Shown: piece after piece, positions 43,009 to 50,743 of the stretch
Layout: each line of letters begins with the position of its first letter
How positions within the stretch are numbered: position 1 is the stretch's first letter
The notes under the pieces: generated by a model
Told to the model about the DNA's origin: nothing
Seen by the model: the letters and a program-made list of their open reading frames with translations, nothing else
Databases searched by the model: none
Assembly (NCBI GenBank): GCA_964630875.1
Contig: CAZVXF010000006.1
Location: 1 to 64,000 of the forward strand
DNA from: DAIDHZ01 sp035480255
GTDB taxonomy: Bacteria; Chlamydiota; Chlamydiia; Chlamydiales; SM23-39
DNA length: 64,000 bases
Direction: 5' to 3'
Made by a program: the position numbers and the translations under genes

Positions 43009-44332
43009 ATGTATCCACTTTGTTTGTCTTTGCAGTGATTCGGCCATCATGCAAAAGAGCTGTAAAGGTTTCTGATTCACGAATGGCATTGGCCGATTGA
43101 ATAATGGATCCATTCGCAGTTTGAAGGATTGAATAACCTTTTTTCAAAAGGCTATTGGGATTGATTGAACGTAAATGTTCAGTGAGTTGATACAGTCGCT
43201 CCTTTTTGGTTGCGAGCAGCGTTGTTATTGCAGATAGATAACGGGTCGAGTATGGCTTTAGCTGTTCTCGTAAGAGATTCATTTGCGACGATGGTTTGAG
43301 CAGTTCAAGTCTTTGTGAAAGAGCGCGCGTTTTAAGCGCATTTTGCGTCAGTGTCCGCTGCATAGCGGCATCTAGATCGCTACGGAGATCATCGAGGGAT
43401 TGGATCTGCTGCGAGAGAAGGGAATAAGGCGAATTAAAAAGCGGATGTCTTTTCAAAGCTTCAAGATATTGGCGCGATTGTTTGATTTGTCCAATGACTT
43501 TTTGCGTTAGAAAATTTTGAGTCGTCTTTAGAAATTGGAAGATATTTGCTTTTTCTTGAGAAACAAGTTCTGCTGCGGCAGAGGGAGTTGGTGCGCGTAC
43601 GTCTGCTACGAAATCGGCAATTGTAAAATCGGTTTCATGGCCAACTGCAGAAACAATCGGAATGCGGGACTCGTAGATTGCTTTTGCAACGATCTCTTCA
43701 TTAAAAGCCCAAAGATCCTCAATGCTTCCACCGCCACGGCCAACGATCAATACATCGACAAGATTGTAGGTATTGAAATCTTGAATGGCACGTGCGATTT
43801 CCTCTGCAGCGCCAGGACCTTGAACTTTGACTGGATTGAGAACTACATGAAAGCCTGATAATCTTCGCGTAAGAATATTCAGGATATCTTGGATGACAGC
43901 GCCTGTTGGGCTTGTGATAATTCCGATTTTTTTTGGGAATTTGGGAAGAGGTTTTTTCTTTGCTGTATCGAACCATCCTCGAAGAAGAAGCTCTTCTTTG
44001 AACTTTTGCAATTTCAAAAGAAGTTCACCCGCCCCTTGGAATTGAAGCTCTCGGATCACCATCTGGTATTGACCCCGAGGCATATAAAGGCTCAGCTCTC
44101 CCTTCGCAATGACTTGATCCCCATCCTTTGGGATGCGACTTAAAGTGGCTGCGCTGTTTTTAAAGAGTACAGCAGAAATTTGTGCGCCTGCGTCTTTTAA
44201 ACTAAAATACAGATGCCCAGATGTTTGAAGTTTAAAATTGCTAATTTCACCCTGTAAAGAAATTTGGCGAAAATTGGGTTCAAGCAAGGATTTGATGGCA
44301 AAAGTCAATTCAGAGACAGAAAAAATTTTCAT
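42986..44332 (-). CDS. xseA: Exodeoxyribonuclease VII large subunit
   Basis: Catalytic subunit, 448 residues from ATG 44332 (MKIFSVSELT, the usual start). It has an N-terminal OB-fold (GEISNFKLQTSGHLYFSLKD) and the central nuclease domain with IGIITSPTGAVIQDIL, LIVGRGGGSIEDLWAFNEE and SAVGHETDFTIADFVADVRAPTPS split across two conserved blocks. A helical coiled-coil region follows. It overlaps xseB by 23 bp, and tpiA diverges upstream. The order tpiA-xseA-xseB matches Chlamydia. Confidence 0.95.
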   Translation of the reverse strand: MKIFSVSELTFAIKSLLEPNFRQISLQGEISNFKLQTSGHLYFSLKDAGAQISAVLFKNSAATLSRIPKDGDQVIAKGELSLYMPRGQYQMVIRELQFQGAGELLLKLQKFKEELLLRGWFDTAKKKPLPKFPKKIGIITSPTGAVIQDILNILTRRLSGFHVVLNPVKVQGPGAAEEIARAIQDFNTYNLVDVLIVGRGGGSIEDLWAFNEEIVAKAIYESRIPIVSAVGHETDFTIADFVADVRAPTPSAAAELVSQEKANIFQFLKTTQNFLTQKVIGQIKQSRQYLEALKRHPLFNSPYSLLSQQIQSLDDLRSDLDAAMQRTLTQNALKTRALSQRLELLKPSSQMNLLREQLKPYSTRYLSAITTLLATKKERLYQLTEHLRSINPNSLLKKGYSILQTANGSIIQSANAIRESETFTALLHDGRITAKTNKVDTYDTKSLL

Positions 44333-44393
44333 GCGATTATTTTGTATCAAAAAGCATTTGAATTGCAATCATCCATTCTGTATTCTTATCAGA

Positions 44394-45149
44394 ATGCGGA
44401 AGGTTTACGTCATTGCCAACTGGAAGATGTATAAAACGGCTCGGGAAGCAACAGATTATATTGAGCATCTGTTGCCTTTACTTGTTGATCCGATCGAAAA
44501 TATTTACCTGAGCGTTCCTTACACCGCGATTGCCGCTGCCAGCTCTTTTGCAAAACAGACAAAAATTGTGATCGGAGCGCAAAATATGAATGATGCTAAA
44601 GAGGGCGCCCTTACTGGAGAAATTGCCAGTCTCATGCTCAAGGAGGCAGGGGCTCATTTTGTCATTCTCGGTCATTCCGAAAGACGGTCGCTGTTTAATG
44701 AAACCAATGAATTTATCCATAAAAAAGTGATTCGGGCTTTGCAAGATGATATCCAGCCCATTCTTTGTGTCGGAGAATCCTTGGAAGAAAGAAATTCAGG
44801 GGCCATGGAAAAGGTACTCAAAGAACAAATCTCAATTGCCTTGGCAGGCGTACCCAAATCAAGTGTTGAAAAGCTTATTTTAGCTTATGAACCGGTTTGG
44901 GCGATTGGAACTGGGAAAACCGCGAGCTTCGACATGATTGAGGAAGCGCATGCGTTTTGCCGTCAAGTACTTGCAGAGCTTTTCGGGCATAAAGCGGCAA
45001 ATGCCGTTTCGGTTGTTTATGGCGGCTCTGTGAAAGTTGATAATGTAGCAAAGATTATGAAAGAAAAGAATGTGGACGGTGTATTAGTTGGAGGAGCGTC
45101 ACTAGATGCCCAAGAATTTGCTAAAATCGTTCATCAATGTAAAAAATAG
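44394..45149 (+). CDS. tpiA: Triosephosphate isomerase
   Basis: Glycolytic TIM barrel enzyme of 251 residues. ATG 44394 gives MRKVYVIANWKMYK, the standard N-terminus, so the longer frame from 44238 is a false extension over xseA. The active-site histidine is in GHSERR, the catalytic glutamate in AYEPVWAIGTGK, and the phosphate loop in YGGSV and GGASL. secG follows 8 bp after the stop. Confidence 0.96.
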   Translation: MRKVYVIANWKMYKTAREATDYIEHLLPLLVDPIENIYLSVPYTAIAAASSFAKQTKIVIGAQNMNDAKEGALTGEIASLMLKEAGAHFVILGHSERRSLFNETNEFIHKKVIRALQDDIQPILCVGESLEERNSGAMEKVLKEQISIALAGVPKSSVEKLILAYEPVWAIGTGKTASFDMIEEAHAFCRQVLAELFGHKAANAVSVVYGGSVKVDNVAKIMKEKNVDGVLVGGASLDAQEFAKIVHQCKK

Positions 45150-45157
45150 GATTTCAA

Positions 45158-45442
45158 ATGACGGTATTATTTTATATTTTTTTATTTTTGTTTATGTTGC
45201 TTTGCTTAATTCTATGTTTTTCGATCTTGATTCAAGAAGCGAAAAGCTTAGGTTTAGGAGCCTCTTTTGGTGGAGATAGCGGAGATTCTTTGTTCGGTAC
45301 TTCCACTGCTGAAGTCTTAAAAAAATTTACAAGCTATGTCGCTATTTTCTTTTTAGTCACTTGTTTTGTATTGTCCTTTTGGACAGCCTCTTTGGGAAGA
45401 CGAACAATGGCAGCCCCTTTACAAATTGAAGCGCAACAATAA
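45158..45442 (+). CDS. secG: Protein translocase subunit SecG
   Basis: Accessory membrane subunit of the SecYEG translocon, 94 residues. Two hydrophobic helices flank the conserved SLGLGASFGGDSGDSLFG loop (the family's G-rich segment). Start ATG 45158 lies 8 bp after tpiA, suggesting cotranscription, as often seen for tpiA-secG. Confidence 0.93.
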   Translation: MTVLFYIFLFLFMLLCLILCFSILIQEAKSLGLGASFGGDSGDSLFGTSTAEVLKKFTSYVAIFFLVTCFVLSFWTASLGRRTMAAPLQIEAQQ

Positions 45443-45626
45443 AATTTGTTTGAAATATATTCAGGAATGGTTATTTTGATTTTGTGAACCTGTTTATCTG
45501 GAATGGCATACATCCCGGGAAAACGAGGAAAGTTTGAGGCTGGTTCACTGTGATTCTCAAATAAGGGAGACAAATAAATTGTCTGAATATCATCAAGATA
45601 GACAAGAGAGCCAAGGGAGCGAAGAT

Positions 45627-45911
45627 ATGACCACGGTCACAAAGAAGAGATTGATCCATACAATTTCTCAAGCACGAGGACTGCATCCGAACGACGTACG
45701 CAATGTGATTCAGGCTTTTTTAGATGCGATGACTGATTCTTTATCTCAGGGGGATCGTTTGGAATTTCGTGATTTTGGAGTTTTCGAAATTGTGGAAAGA
45801 AAACAGAAGATTGGACGAAACCCTAAAAACGCCGCAGTCCCGATTGTGATTCCTGCTCGCAAAGCTGTGAAGTTCACTCCTGGAAAGAAAATGAAGAAAT
45901 TGATTTCCTAA
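45627..45911 (+). CDS. HU/IHF-family DNA-binding protein
   Basis: Histone-like DNA-bending protein of 94 residues. ATG 45627 has GGGAG upstream and gives MTTVTKKRLIHTIS. The family signature is GDRLEFRDFGVFEIVERKQ and IGRNPKNAAVPIVIPARK, with the intercalating proline region. Which of HU or IHF it represents cannot be told. It is followed 2 bp later by a hypothetical gene. The interval 45443-45626 holds no supportable gene. Confidence 0.93.
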   Translation: MTTVTKKRLIHTISQARGLHPNDVRNVIQAFLDAMTDSLSQGDRLEFRDFGVFEIVERKQKIGRNPKNAAVPIVIPARKAVKFTPGKKMKKLIS

Positions 45912-45913
45912 AA

Positions 45914-46729
45914 ATGTTTGAGTCTACTCTCTCTTTAGGGAAATTATGCCAGCTAGCCCTCTCTCAAGGCAAAGATGGGGAGCCTTTGGCTGCCCAAATT
46001 CTTCCCCTAGTCCATTTCCCGAGTCTCTGGTCTCGGGAAAATGAATATAATCGATCCGAATCACAATCTTCGATTAATTTGCTTTTGCGCGCTTTCGGAA
46101 AGGCGCCCTTTTATCACGATCCAACGCCTTCGCACTTACGTTTTCTCGAGCAAAGTCTGCCAACATTTAAGGAAAGTTCAAGCGAAACAACAAAAGCTTT
46201 TATTTCTAATTTTAGCGAAAAAATCAGATGTGCTTTTGTCAAGCATGGGGAGTATGTGGCTCTTGGCGCGATGAATTGCAGTTCGATTGAAATTCCTGCA
46301 TTTGGTACACAATTGCATCCATTAAACGATCCTCAAATGTTTGGAGTCCATCGCACGGATGCAAAATGGTCAGCTGTCTCTGTACAAAAAGAGATTTGGT
46401 TTGAATATCAAAATGAGGAATCTGGCTTTTCAACACGATTTGTTGGGATCACCACGGATGTCCCTGTATTTTTTGTATTTTATGTGAAAGCGGAGCTTGC
46501 GTTTATCGGAAATGATATCTTTCCTCCCAAAAGTCTTCAAAGATATCATCACCACTCTCAGAAAGTCACTTTTCAGTCTCATGGAGATCGGCTGACAATC
46601 GAAAATTTATGCCCTTCTAAGATGCAGCTGATTCCGCTCGCAGGATCTGGATGTTTTTGGGATAGCGATTTTTTAATCGCTTATGAAGTGCCGGTCCACG
46701 ACCCTAGAACTTGTTTCCGATTTTCTTAA
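45914..46729 (+). CDS. Hypothetical protein
   Basis: Protein of 271 residues with no recognised domain. It appears soluble, with helical N-terminal and beta-rich C-terminal parts (ALGAMNCSSIEIPAFGTQ, VPVFFVFYVKAELAFIG). Start ATG 45914 is 2 bp after the HU-family stop, so it is probably cotranscribed. Its 3' end overlaps the convergent exported-protein gene by 26 bp. Perhaps a chlamydia-specific conserved protein. Confidence 0.75.
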   Translation: MFESTLSLGKLCQLALSQGKDGEPLAAQILPLVHFPSLWSRENEYNRSESQSSINLLLRAFGKAPFYHDPTPSHLRFLEQSLPTFKESSSETTKAFISNFSEKIRCAFVKHGEYVALGAMNCSSIEIPAFGTQLHPLNDPQMFGVHRTDAKWSAVSVQKEIWFEYQNEESGFSTRFVGITTDVPVFFVFYVKAELAFIGNDIFPPKSLQRYHHHSQKVTFQSHGDRLTIENLCPSKMQLIPLAGSGCFWDSDFLIAYEVPVHDPRTCFRFS

Positions 46730-47408
46730 ACGCAGGCGAGACAAGATTTTGTCCGCTATCCACAACATGGATACGTCCTGTCACATGTGTTGTTTCAATA
46801 TCGATCCAGCACGGAAAGGGGATTTTGTGTGCTTGATCAAAATAAAGAGTGATAGATCTTCCCTCGATCTCAGACCCATCATTTGGCCAAATCGCAGTAT
46901 AGGCGTCGCAAACAGTTCCATGGTTTGTTTTTTTCTCGAAGACAAACTTGGGGTTCCAGATTTTTCGAAAATCAGGTTCGCCATCTAGCGGGGGTGGGCC
47001 AATCCGACGCCTGTCTTCATTTTGAATCGGAACCAACGACAGTTGTAAAAGAGTCGCGAGTATGCTCTCGTTTTTAGAAATTTTTACATGCATATTCTTT
47101 GATACAGAATAGCAATCTAAGACTTGGCCGTTTTTTGAATCGATTTCTAGAATGGACCAAGAAGTATGACCTGGAGCTTTGTTCTTTACCCAGCTTGCCC
47201 AAGAATCTGTCACAAAAGAATTTGGACCTGAAATTTCCTCGATGATCAGTTGATTCTCATCGATCGAGCGTAGATGGACGACTGTGAATAGCTTCCCCGC
47301 TTGTGTGACAATGTAGTCTCCACTTTTCCCATTCAAGAGGAAAGTCTGCAAAGTAGGGTTCGCAAAGGATGAGCAAAGGAAAAGAAGTAAAAAAATGAAT
47401 ATTTTCAT
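46704..47408 (-). CDS. Hypothetical exported protein
   Basis: Protein of 234 residues with an N-terminal signal peptide (KIFIFLLLFLCSSFANP). The mature part is beta-rich without a recognised motif (GKSGDYIVTQAGKLFTVVHL). No lipobox cysteine is seen at the usual place. It is convergent with the hypothetical gene ending at 46729. Likely periplasmic or surface-associated; function unknown. Confidence 0.8.
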   Translation of the reverse strand: MKIFIFLLLFLCSSFANPTLQTFLLNGKSGDYIVTQAGKLFTVVHLRSIDENQLIIEEISGPNSFVTDSWASWVKNKAPGHTSWSILEIDSKNGQVLDCYSVSKNMHVKISKNESILATLLQLSLVPIQNEDRRRIGPPPLDGEPDFRKIWNPKFVFEKKTNHGTVCDAYTAIWPNDGSEIEGRSITLYFDQAHKIPFPCWIDIETTHVTGRIHVVDSGQNLVSPAFKKIGNKF

Positions 47409-47477
47409 AGAGATACTATGAAGGAGAGCGAGGTTTTTTTACTAGCACATGTTCAATGCCTGTGATATGTGGGGTTT

Positions 47478-47786
47478 ATGCTCAAAAAAGTCTTTTTTCC
47501 TCTTATTATCATGATTTTATTCTGTTCTGCCTTGACGGTGCAGAATGAAACTCGGGTTCGATCGATTGATCAGCAGATTCAAGAATTGCAAGAAAAGAAA
47601 TGGGGTTTTGTGGCGAAAGCAATGCGGCATGAGGATCAGGCGGATTGTTTGCAGTTCAATGACGAAACATACTTAGAAACAAGACGCTATATGCAGCTTG
47701 CTGAGGAAAATCGAGTCAAGGCAAATGCTGTCCAGCAAGAGATTGACCGCCTTCAGGCGGAAAAAGAGAAAATCCTAAAAAAATAA
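47478..47786 (+). CDS. Hypothetical protein with signal anchor and coiled coil
   Basis: Protein of 102 residues. ATG 47478 is preferred to the GTG at 47469 because it gives a classic MLKK start. A hydrophobic segment (VFFPLIIMILFCSAL) anchors or exports a coiled coil (IDQQIQELQEKKW; AVQQEIDRLQAEKEKILKK). The stop is immediately followed by a full family A repeat. Confidence 0.75.
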   Translation: MLKKVFFPLIIMILFCSALTVQNETRVRSIDQQIQELQEKKWGFVAKAMRHEDQADCLQFNDETYLETRRYMQLAEENRVKANAVQQEIDRLQAEKEKILKK

Positions 47787-47787
47787 T

Positions 47788-47955
47788 GGAGGAAATTGCA
47801 AAACTCCATTTGGCTCCAAATTTGCCCTTTTTCCATTGGATTCAATTTTTTGCAAATTGCAGAAGAGCCCAATAGGTTATGTCAATTTGCACAAATTGAA
47901 CCAATGAAAAAAATCATCAAATTTTGCGCACAAAGCGAGTTTTGCAATTCCCTCT
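47788..47955. repeat. MITE-like repeat, family A, full copy
   Basis: About 168 bp with inverted ends GGAGGAAATTGCAAAACTCC and GAGTTTTGCAATTCCCTC. Nearly identical to 19206-19375. It fills the space between two convergent genes; the stop codon of the transporter (47954-47956) lies at its right edge. A 60-codon frame inside is not coding. Confidence 0.92.
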
Positions 47956-48901
47956 ATGCAGTTTTTCGGGTCATATAGCCTTGGCGAAGCTCAGCGCTAT
48001 AAATCAGCCAGAGGCCAAGGGATACGATTCCAGTTGAAAAGAAAATGACTAGCGATGGTTGCTCATTTAGGAAATACCAACTATTTAACGAAGCGAAAAT
48101 AGGGCTGAAAAGTCCCATGAAAGAAAGAAACGTAGCTGTAAATTTTTTGAGAAGATATCCGTAGAGATTATAGCAAAGAACGTTAGAAATGATCGCCATA
48201 ATCAGGACGCCTTGAACAAACGGGCCTAAACTTTGCGTCGCTACTGGCAATGGTGACCAGCTATCAATCATAAATGAATGGGTTAAAGCCAAGAATCCGC
48301 CAATCAGCATACTTACCCCGTTTGCCATCATAGGAGAAATGGGGGTCGCATCTTTCTGTTCCTTTGAAGGGCTAATAATCATCCTCAGGATGATCCATCC
48401 ATAAGCCGTACATGCGGAGGCTCCAACCATAGCAAGCTCTGGCCAAGAGACGAAAGGGACATGAGTCAATAACTCATCAGCGCCTTTCTGAGTGAGCAAA
48501 AGTGGGATAAATCCAACAAAACCCACACACATTCCGAGCCATTTCCGCCCGTTCATTCTTTCTCCGAAATGAAGATAGGAAAAGAGGGCTGCAAAGAATG
48601 GAGATAGGCTATAGATAAAGCATGTTTTAGCTGCCGTTAGGGACTGTAGACCCCAGAATTCAAACGCGTTTGTCAAATAAATACTAAACACCGAAAGAAG
48701 GCCAAGCAACGCCCATTGCTTGCGACTAAATTGAAAGGAGGAGCGATTGCGGATCACAATATAGGCAAGCAGTATAGCAGCTCCCATGAGCATGCGAAAT
48801 CCTGTGAGAAAGATCGGAGGGGAAAGTTCGAGAGCCATTTTCCCTAAAGAAAATACACTCGACCAAGCCGCATACATAAAAAGGACAAGAAAAAAATTCA
48901 T
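47954..48901 (-). CDS. EamA/DMT-superfamily transporter
   Basis: Integral membrane protein of 315 residues with about ten helices in two EamA halves (SSVFSLGKMALELSPPIFLTG; SMLIGGFLALTHSF). The WGLQSLTAAKTCFIYSLSPFFAALF and FGERMNGRKWLGMCVGF segments are typical of the drug/metabolite transporter superfamily. Substrate is unknown; SAM uptake is one role known for a chlamydial member of the superfamily. The stop codon lies at the border of the family A repeat. Confidence 0.85.
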   Translation of the reverse strand: MNFFLVLFMYAAWSSVFSLGKMALELSPPIFLTGFRMLMGAAILLAYIVIRNRSSFQFSRKQWALLGLLSVFSIYLTNAFEFWGLQSLTAAKTCFIYSLSPFFAALFSYLHFGERMNGRKWLGMCVGFVGFIPLLLTQKGADELLTHVPFVSWPELAMVGASACTAYGWIILRMIISPSKEQKDATPISPMMANGVSMLIGGFLALTHSFMIDSWSPLPVATQSLGPFVQGVLIMAIISNVLCYNLYGYLLKKFTATFLSFMGLFSPIFASLNSWYFLNEQPSLVIFFSTGIVSLGLWLIYSAELRQGYMTRKTA

Positions 48902-48972
48902 TATATCCTTGTTTTTCCATCAAAATAGTACCAGTAGAAGATTATATATGCAAGCTCTATACTAGACGTTCC

Positions 48973-49632
48973 ATGACTAATGAAATTCTTTTTTTTATCC
49001 ATATTTTCGTCTGCGTAGGGCTTGTGTTTTTAGCCTCTCGAATTGGGAAAAAGGCTCTTGTCACACTCATTGTGTTACAGGCAGTTTTTGCCAATCTTTT
49101 TGTTGTGAAACAAATGTCTCTTTTTGGTTTTTCAGTGACATGTAGCGATGTGTTTGCAATCGGCGGAATTTTGGGCTTAAACCTTTTCCAAGAAAAATAT
49201 GGAAAAGAGGAGGCAAACCGGGTCATCAAAGCATCATTTCTAGGTCTTGTGTTTTTCATGATCATGTCCAAGATTCATCTTTTGTATACTCCTCTTGCTG
49301 CAGATACGACGCACGAAGCCTTTGTTCAAATTTTATCTCATACGAGCCGAATCACAATTGCGTCCATTGGCGTATACTGGATCGTTCAAAAAATTGATGT
49401 TCGTTTGTTTGCCTTTTTAAAAACTCTTTTTACTTCTTTTCCGCTCAGAGTCGGAATTTCTCTTGTTTTGACACAATTCCTAGACACTGTTCTTTTCAGT
49501 ATTATTGGTCTCTACGGCGTCGTAGATTCGCTGTTTGATGTCATTGTTTTAAGTTTCTTCGTGAAATGCATTATTATTTTCTGCTGCACGCTTGTCAGCC
49601 ATTTTGCAAAGAGGAAATATGTTCCGGTTTGA
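48973..49632 (+). CDS. Queuosine-precursor transporter (YhhQ family)
   Basis: Integral membrane protein of 219 residues with about six helices. VTCSDVFAIGGILGLNLFQEKYGKEEA, read over adjacent segments, and the VLTQFLDTVLFSIIGLYG motif are diagnostic of the YhhQ/DUF165 (ECF-like) transporters. It overlaps the tgt start by 14 bp, so uptake and use of the precursor are coupled. In Chlamydia the same pair supports salvage of queuine from the host; the same is likely here. Confidence 0.9.
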   Translation: MTNEILFFIHIFVCVGLVFLASRIGKKALVTLIVLQAVFANLFVVKQMSLFGFSVTCSDVFAIGGILGLNLFQEKYGKEEANRVIKASFLGLVFFMIMSKIHLLYTPLAADTTHEAFVQILSHTSRITIASIGVYWIVQKIDVRLFAFLKTLFTSFPLRVGISLVLTQFLDTVLFSIIGLYGVVDSLFDVIVLSFFVKCIIIFCCTLVSHFAKRKYVPV

Positions 49633-50743
49633 AATTCTCCATCGTTCAAAAAAATCGCGTGCAAGAGTGGGTAAAATTCATACGCCACATGGTGTGATTG
49701 ATACACCAAATTTTGTCGCTGTCGGTACAAATGGTACGCTCAAAGCGCTCGATAACAAGATGGTGGATTCGATCGGTTTGCAGCTTATGTTTTGCAATAC
49801 CTATCACTTGCTATTGCAGCCAGGAGTTGACGTGGTTCAAAAAGCAGGTGGCCTCCACAAATTTATCAATCGCACGATGCCGATCATTACCGATTCGGGT
49901 GGTTTTCAGGTCTTTTCGCTAGCCTACGGGTCTGTTGCGAGCGAGTTAAAAAGCTGTGGCGCAAAAAAACATGATGGGCATGTTTTAAAAATTAGTGAGG
50001 AGGGGGTTCTTTTTCGATCTTATCGAGACGGTCGACCAATCCTTCTCACACCAGAATCTTCGATTCAGGCGCAAAAAGCTTTAGGCGCTGACATCATTAT
50101 TCCTTTTGATGAGCTACCTCCGTATCATATTGGTCCTGAAAAGCTGAAAAACTCATTTGAGCGCACACACCGATGGGAAAAAAGATCGCTTGATGAGCAC
50201 TTAAAAAATCCGCAAAACCAGGCAATGTATGCTGTGATTCACGGAGGAGTTGATCCAAACTTACGTGAGGAGAGCGCGAAACGCTTATCAGCGCTTGCCT
50301 TTGATGGTTATGCAATTGGTGGGTCACTTGGAAAAACAAAGCCTGAAATGGTTGAAATGCTGACAACACTCATGCCGCATCTTCCTGATGAGCGTCCAAA
50401 TCATCTTTTAGGGATTGGCGATCTAGAATCTCTTCAACAATGCATTCCTCTTGGTATCGACACGTTTGATAGCTCATATCCAACACGTGCTGCGCGTCAC
50501 GGCCTTCTTTTAACGAAAAAGGGGGGGCTTAAAGTTGTGCGTGGCGAGATGGCGAATCATTTCTGTCCTATAGAAGAAGACTGCACCTGTTGGACATGCC
50601 AGAATTTTACCGTGGCATACATTCACCATCTTTTTAAAGCAAATGAACTGACTGCCTATACATTAGCAACAGTCCATAATCTTCATTTTATGGTTGAACT
50701 CATGAATCGATATCGCACGCAGATCCTGAGTGAGAATTTATAG
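49619..50743 (+). CDS. tgt: Queuine/preQ1 tRNA-ribosyltransferase
   Basis: Exchanges guanine-34 for queuine or preQ1 in GUN-anticodon tRNAs, 374 residues. ATG 49619 has GAGGA upstream. Catalytic and binding motifs include ITDSGGFQVFSL, HGGVDPNLRE, GGSLGKTKPEM and the nucleophile segment DSSYPTRAARHG. The zinc site CTCWTC with a later histidine is intact. Bacterial preQ1 enzymes usually have DCVMPTRNARN in this place; the variant here may reflect use of queuine. Overlaps the transporter gene. Confidence 0.95.
   Translation: MFRFEILHRSKKSRARVGKIHTPHGVIDTPNFVAVGTNGTLKALDNKMVDSIGLQLMFCNTYHLLLQPGVDVVQKAGGLHKFINRTMPIITDSGGFQVFSLAYGSVASELKSCGAKKHDGHVLKISEEGVLFRSYRDGRPILLTPESSIQAQKALGADIIIPFDELPPYHIGPEKLKNSFERTHRWEKRSLDEHLKNPQNQAMYAVIHGGVDPNLREESAKRLSALAFDGYAIGGSLGKTKPEMVEMLTTLMPHLPDERPNHLLGIGDLESLQQCIPLGIDTFDSSYPTRAARHGLLLTKKGGLKVVRGEMANHFCPIEEDCTCWTCQNFTVAYIHHLFKANELTAYTLATVHNLHFMVELMNRYRTQILSENL

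Noticed and set aside
44238..44393. N-terminal extension of tpiA
   Set aside because: The extra 52 codons overlap xseA on the other strand; the standard MRKVYVIANWKMYK start is at 44394.
45334..45573. 79-codon minus-strand frame beyond secG
   Set aside because: It overlaps secG and lacks a start signal; a gene remnant is possible but not supportable.
47796..47978. 60-codon open frame inside the family A element
   Set aside because: The frame is part of the repeat; the parallel frame in the copy at 19215 shifts after an indel, so it is not conserved coding.
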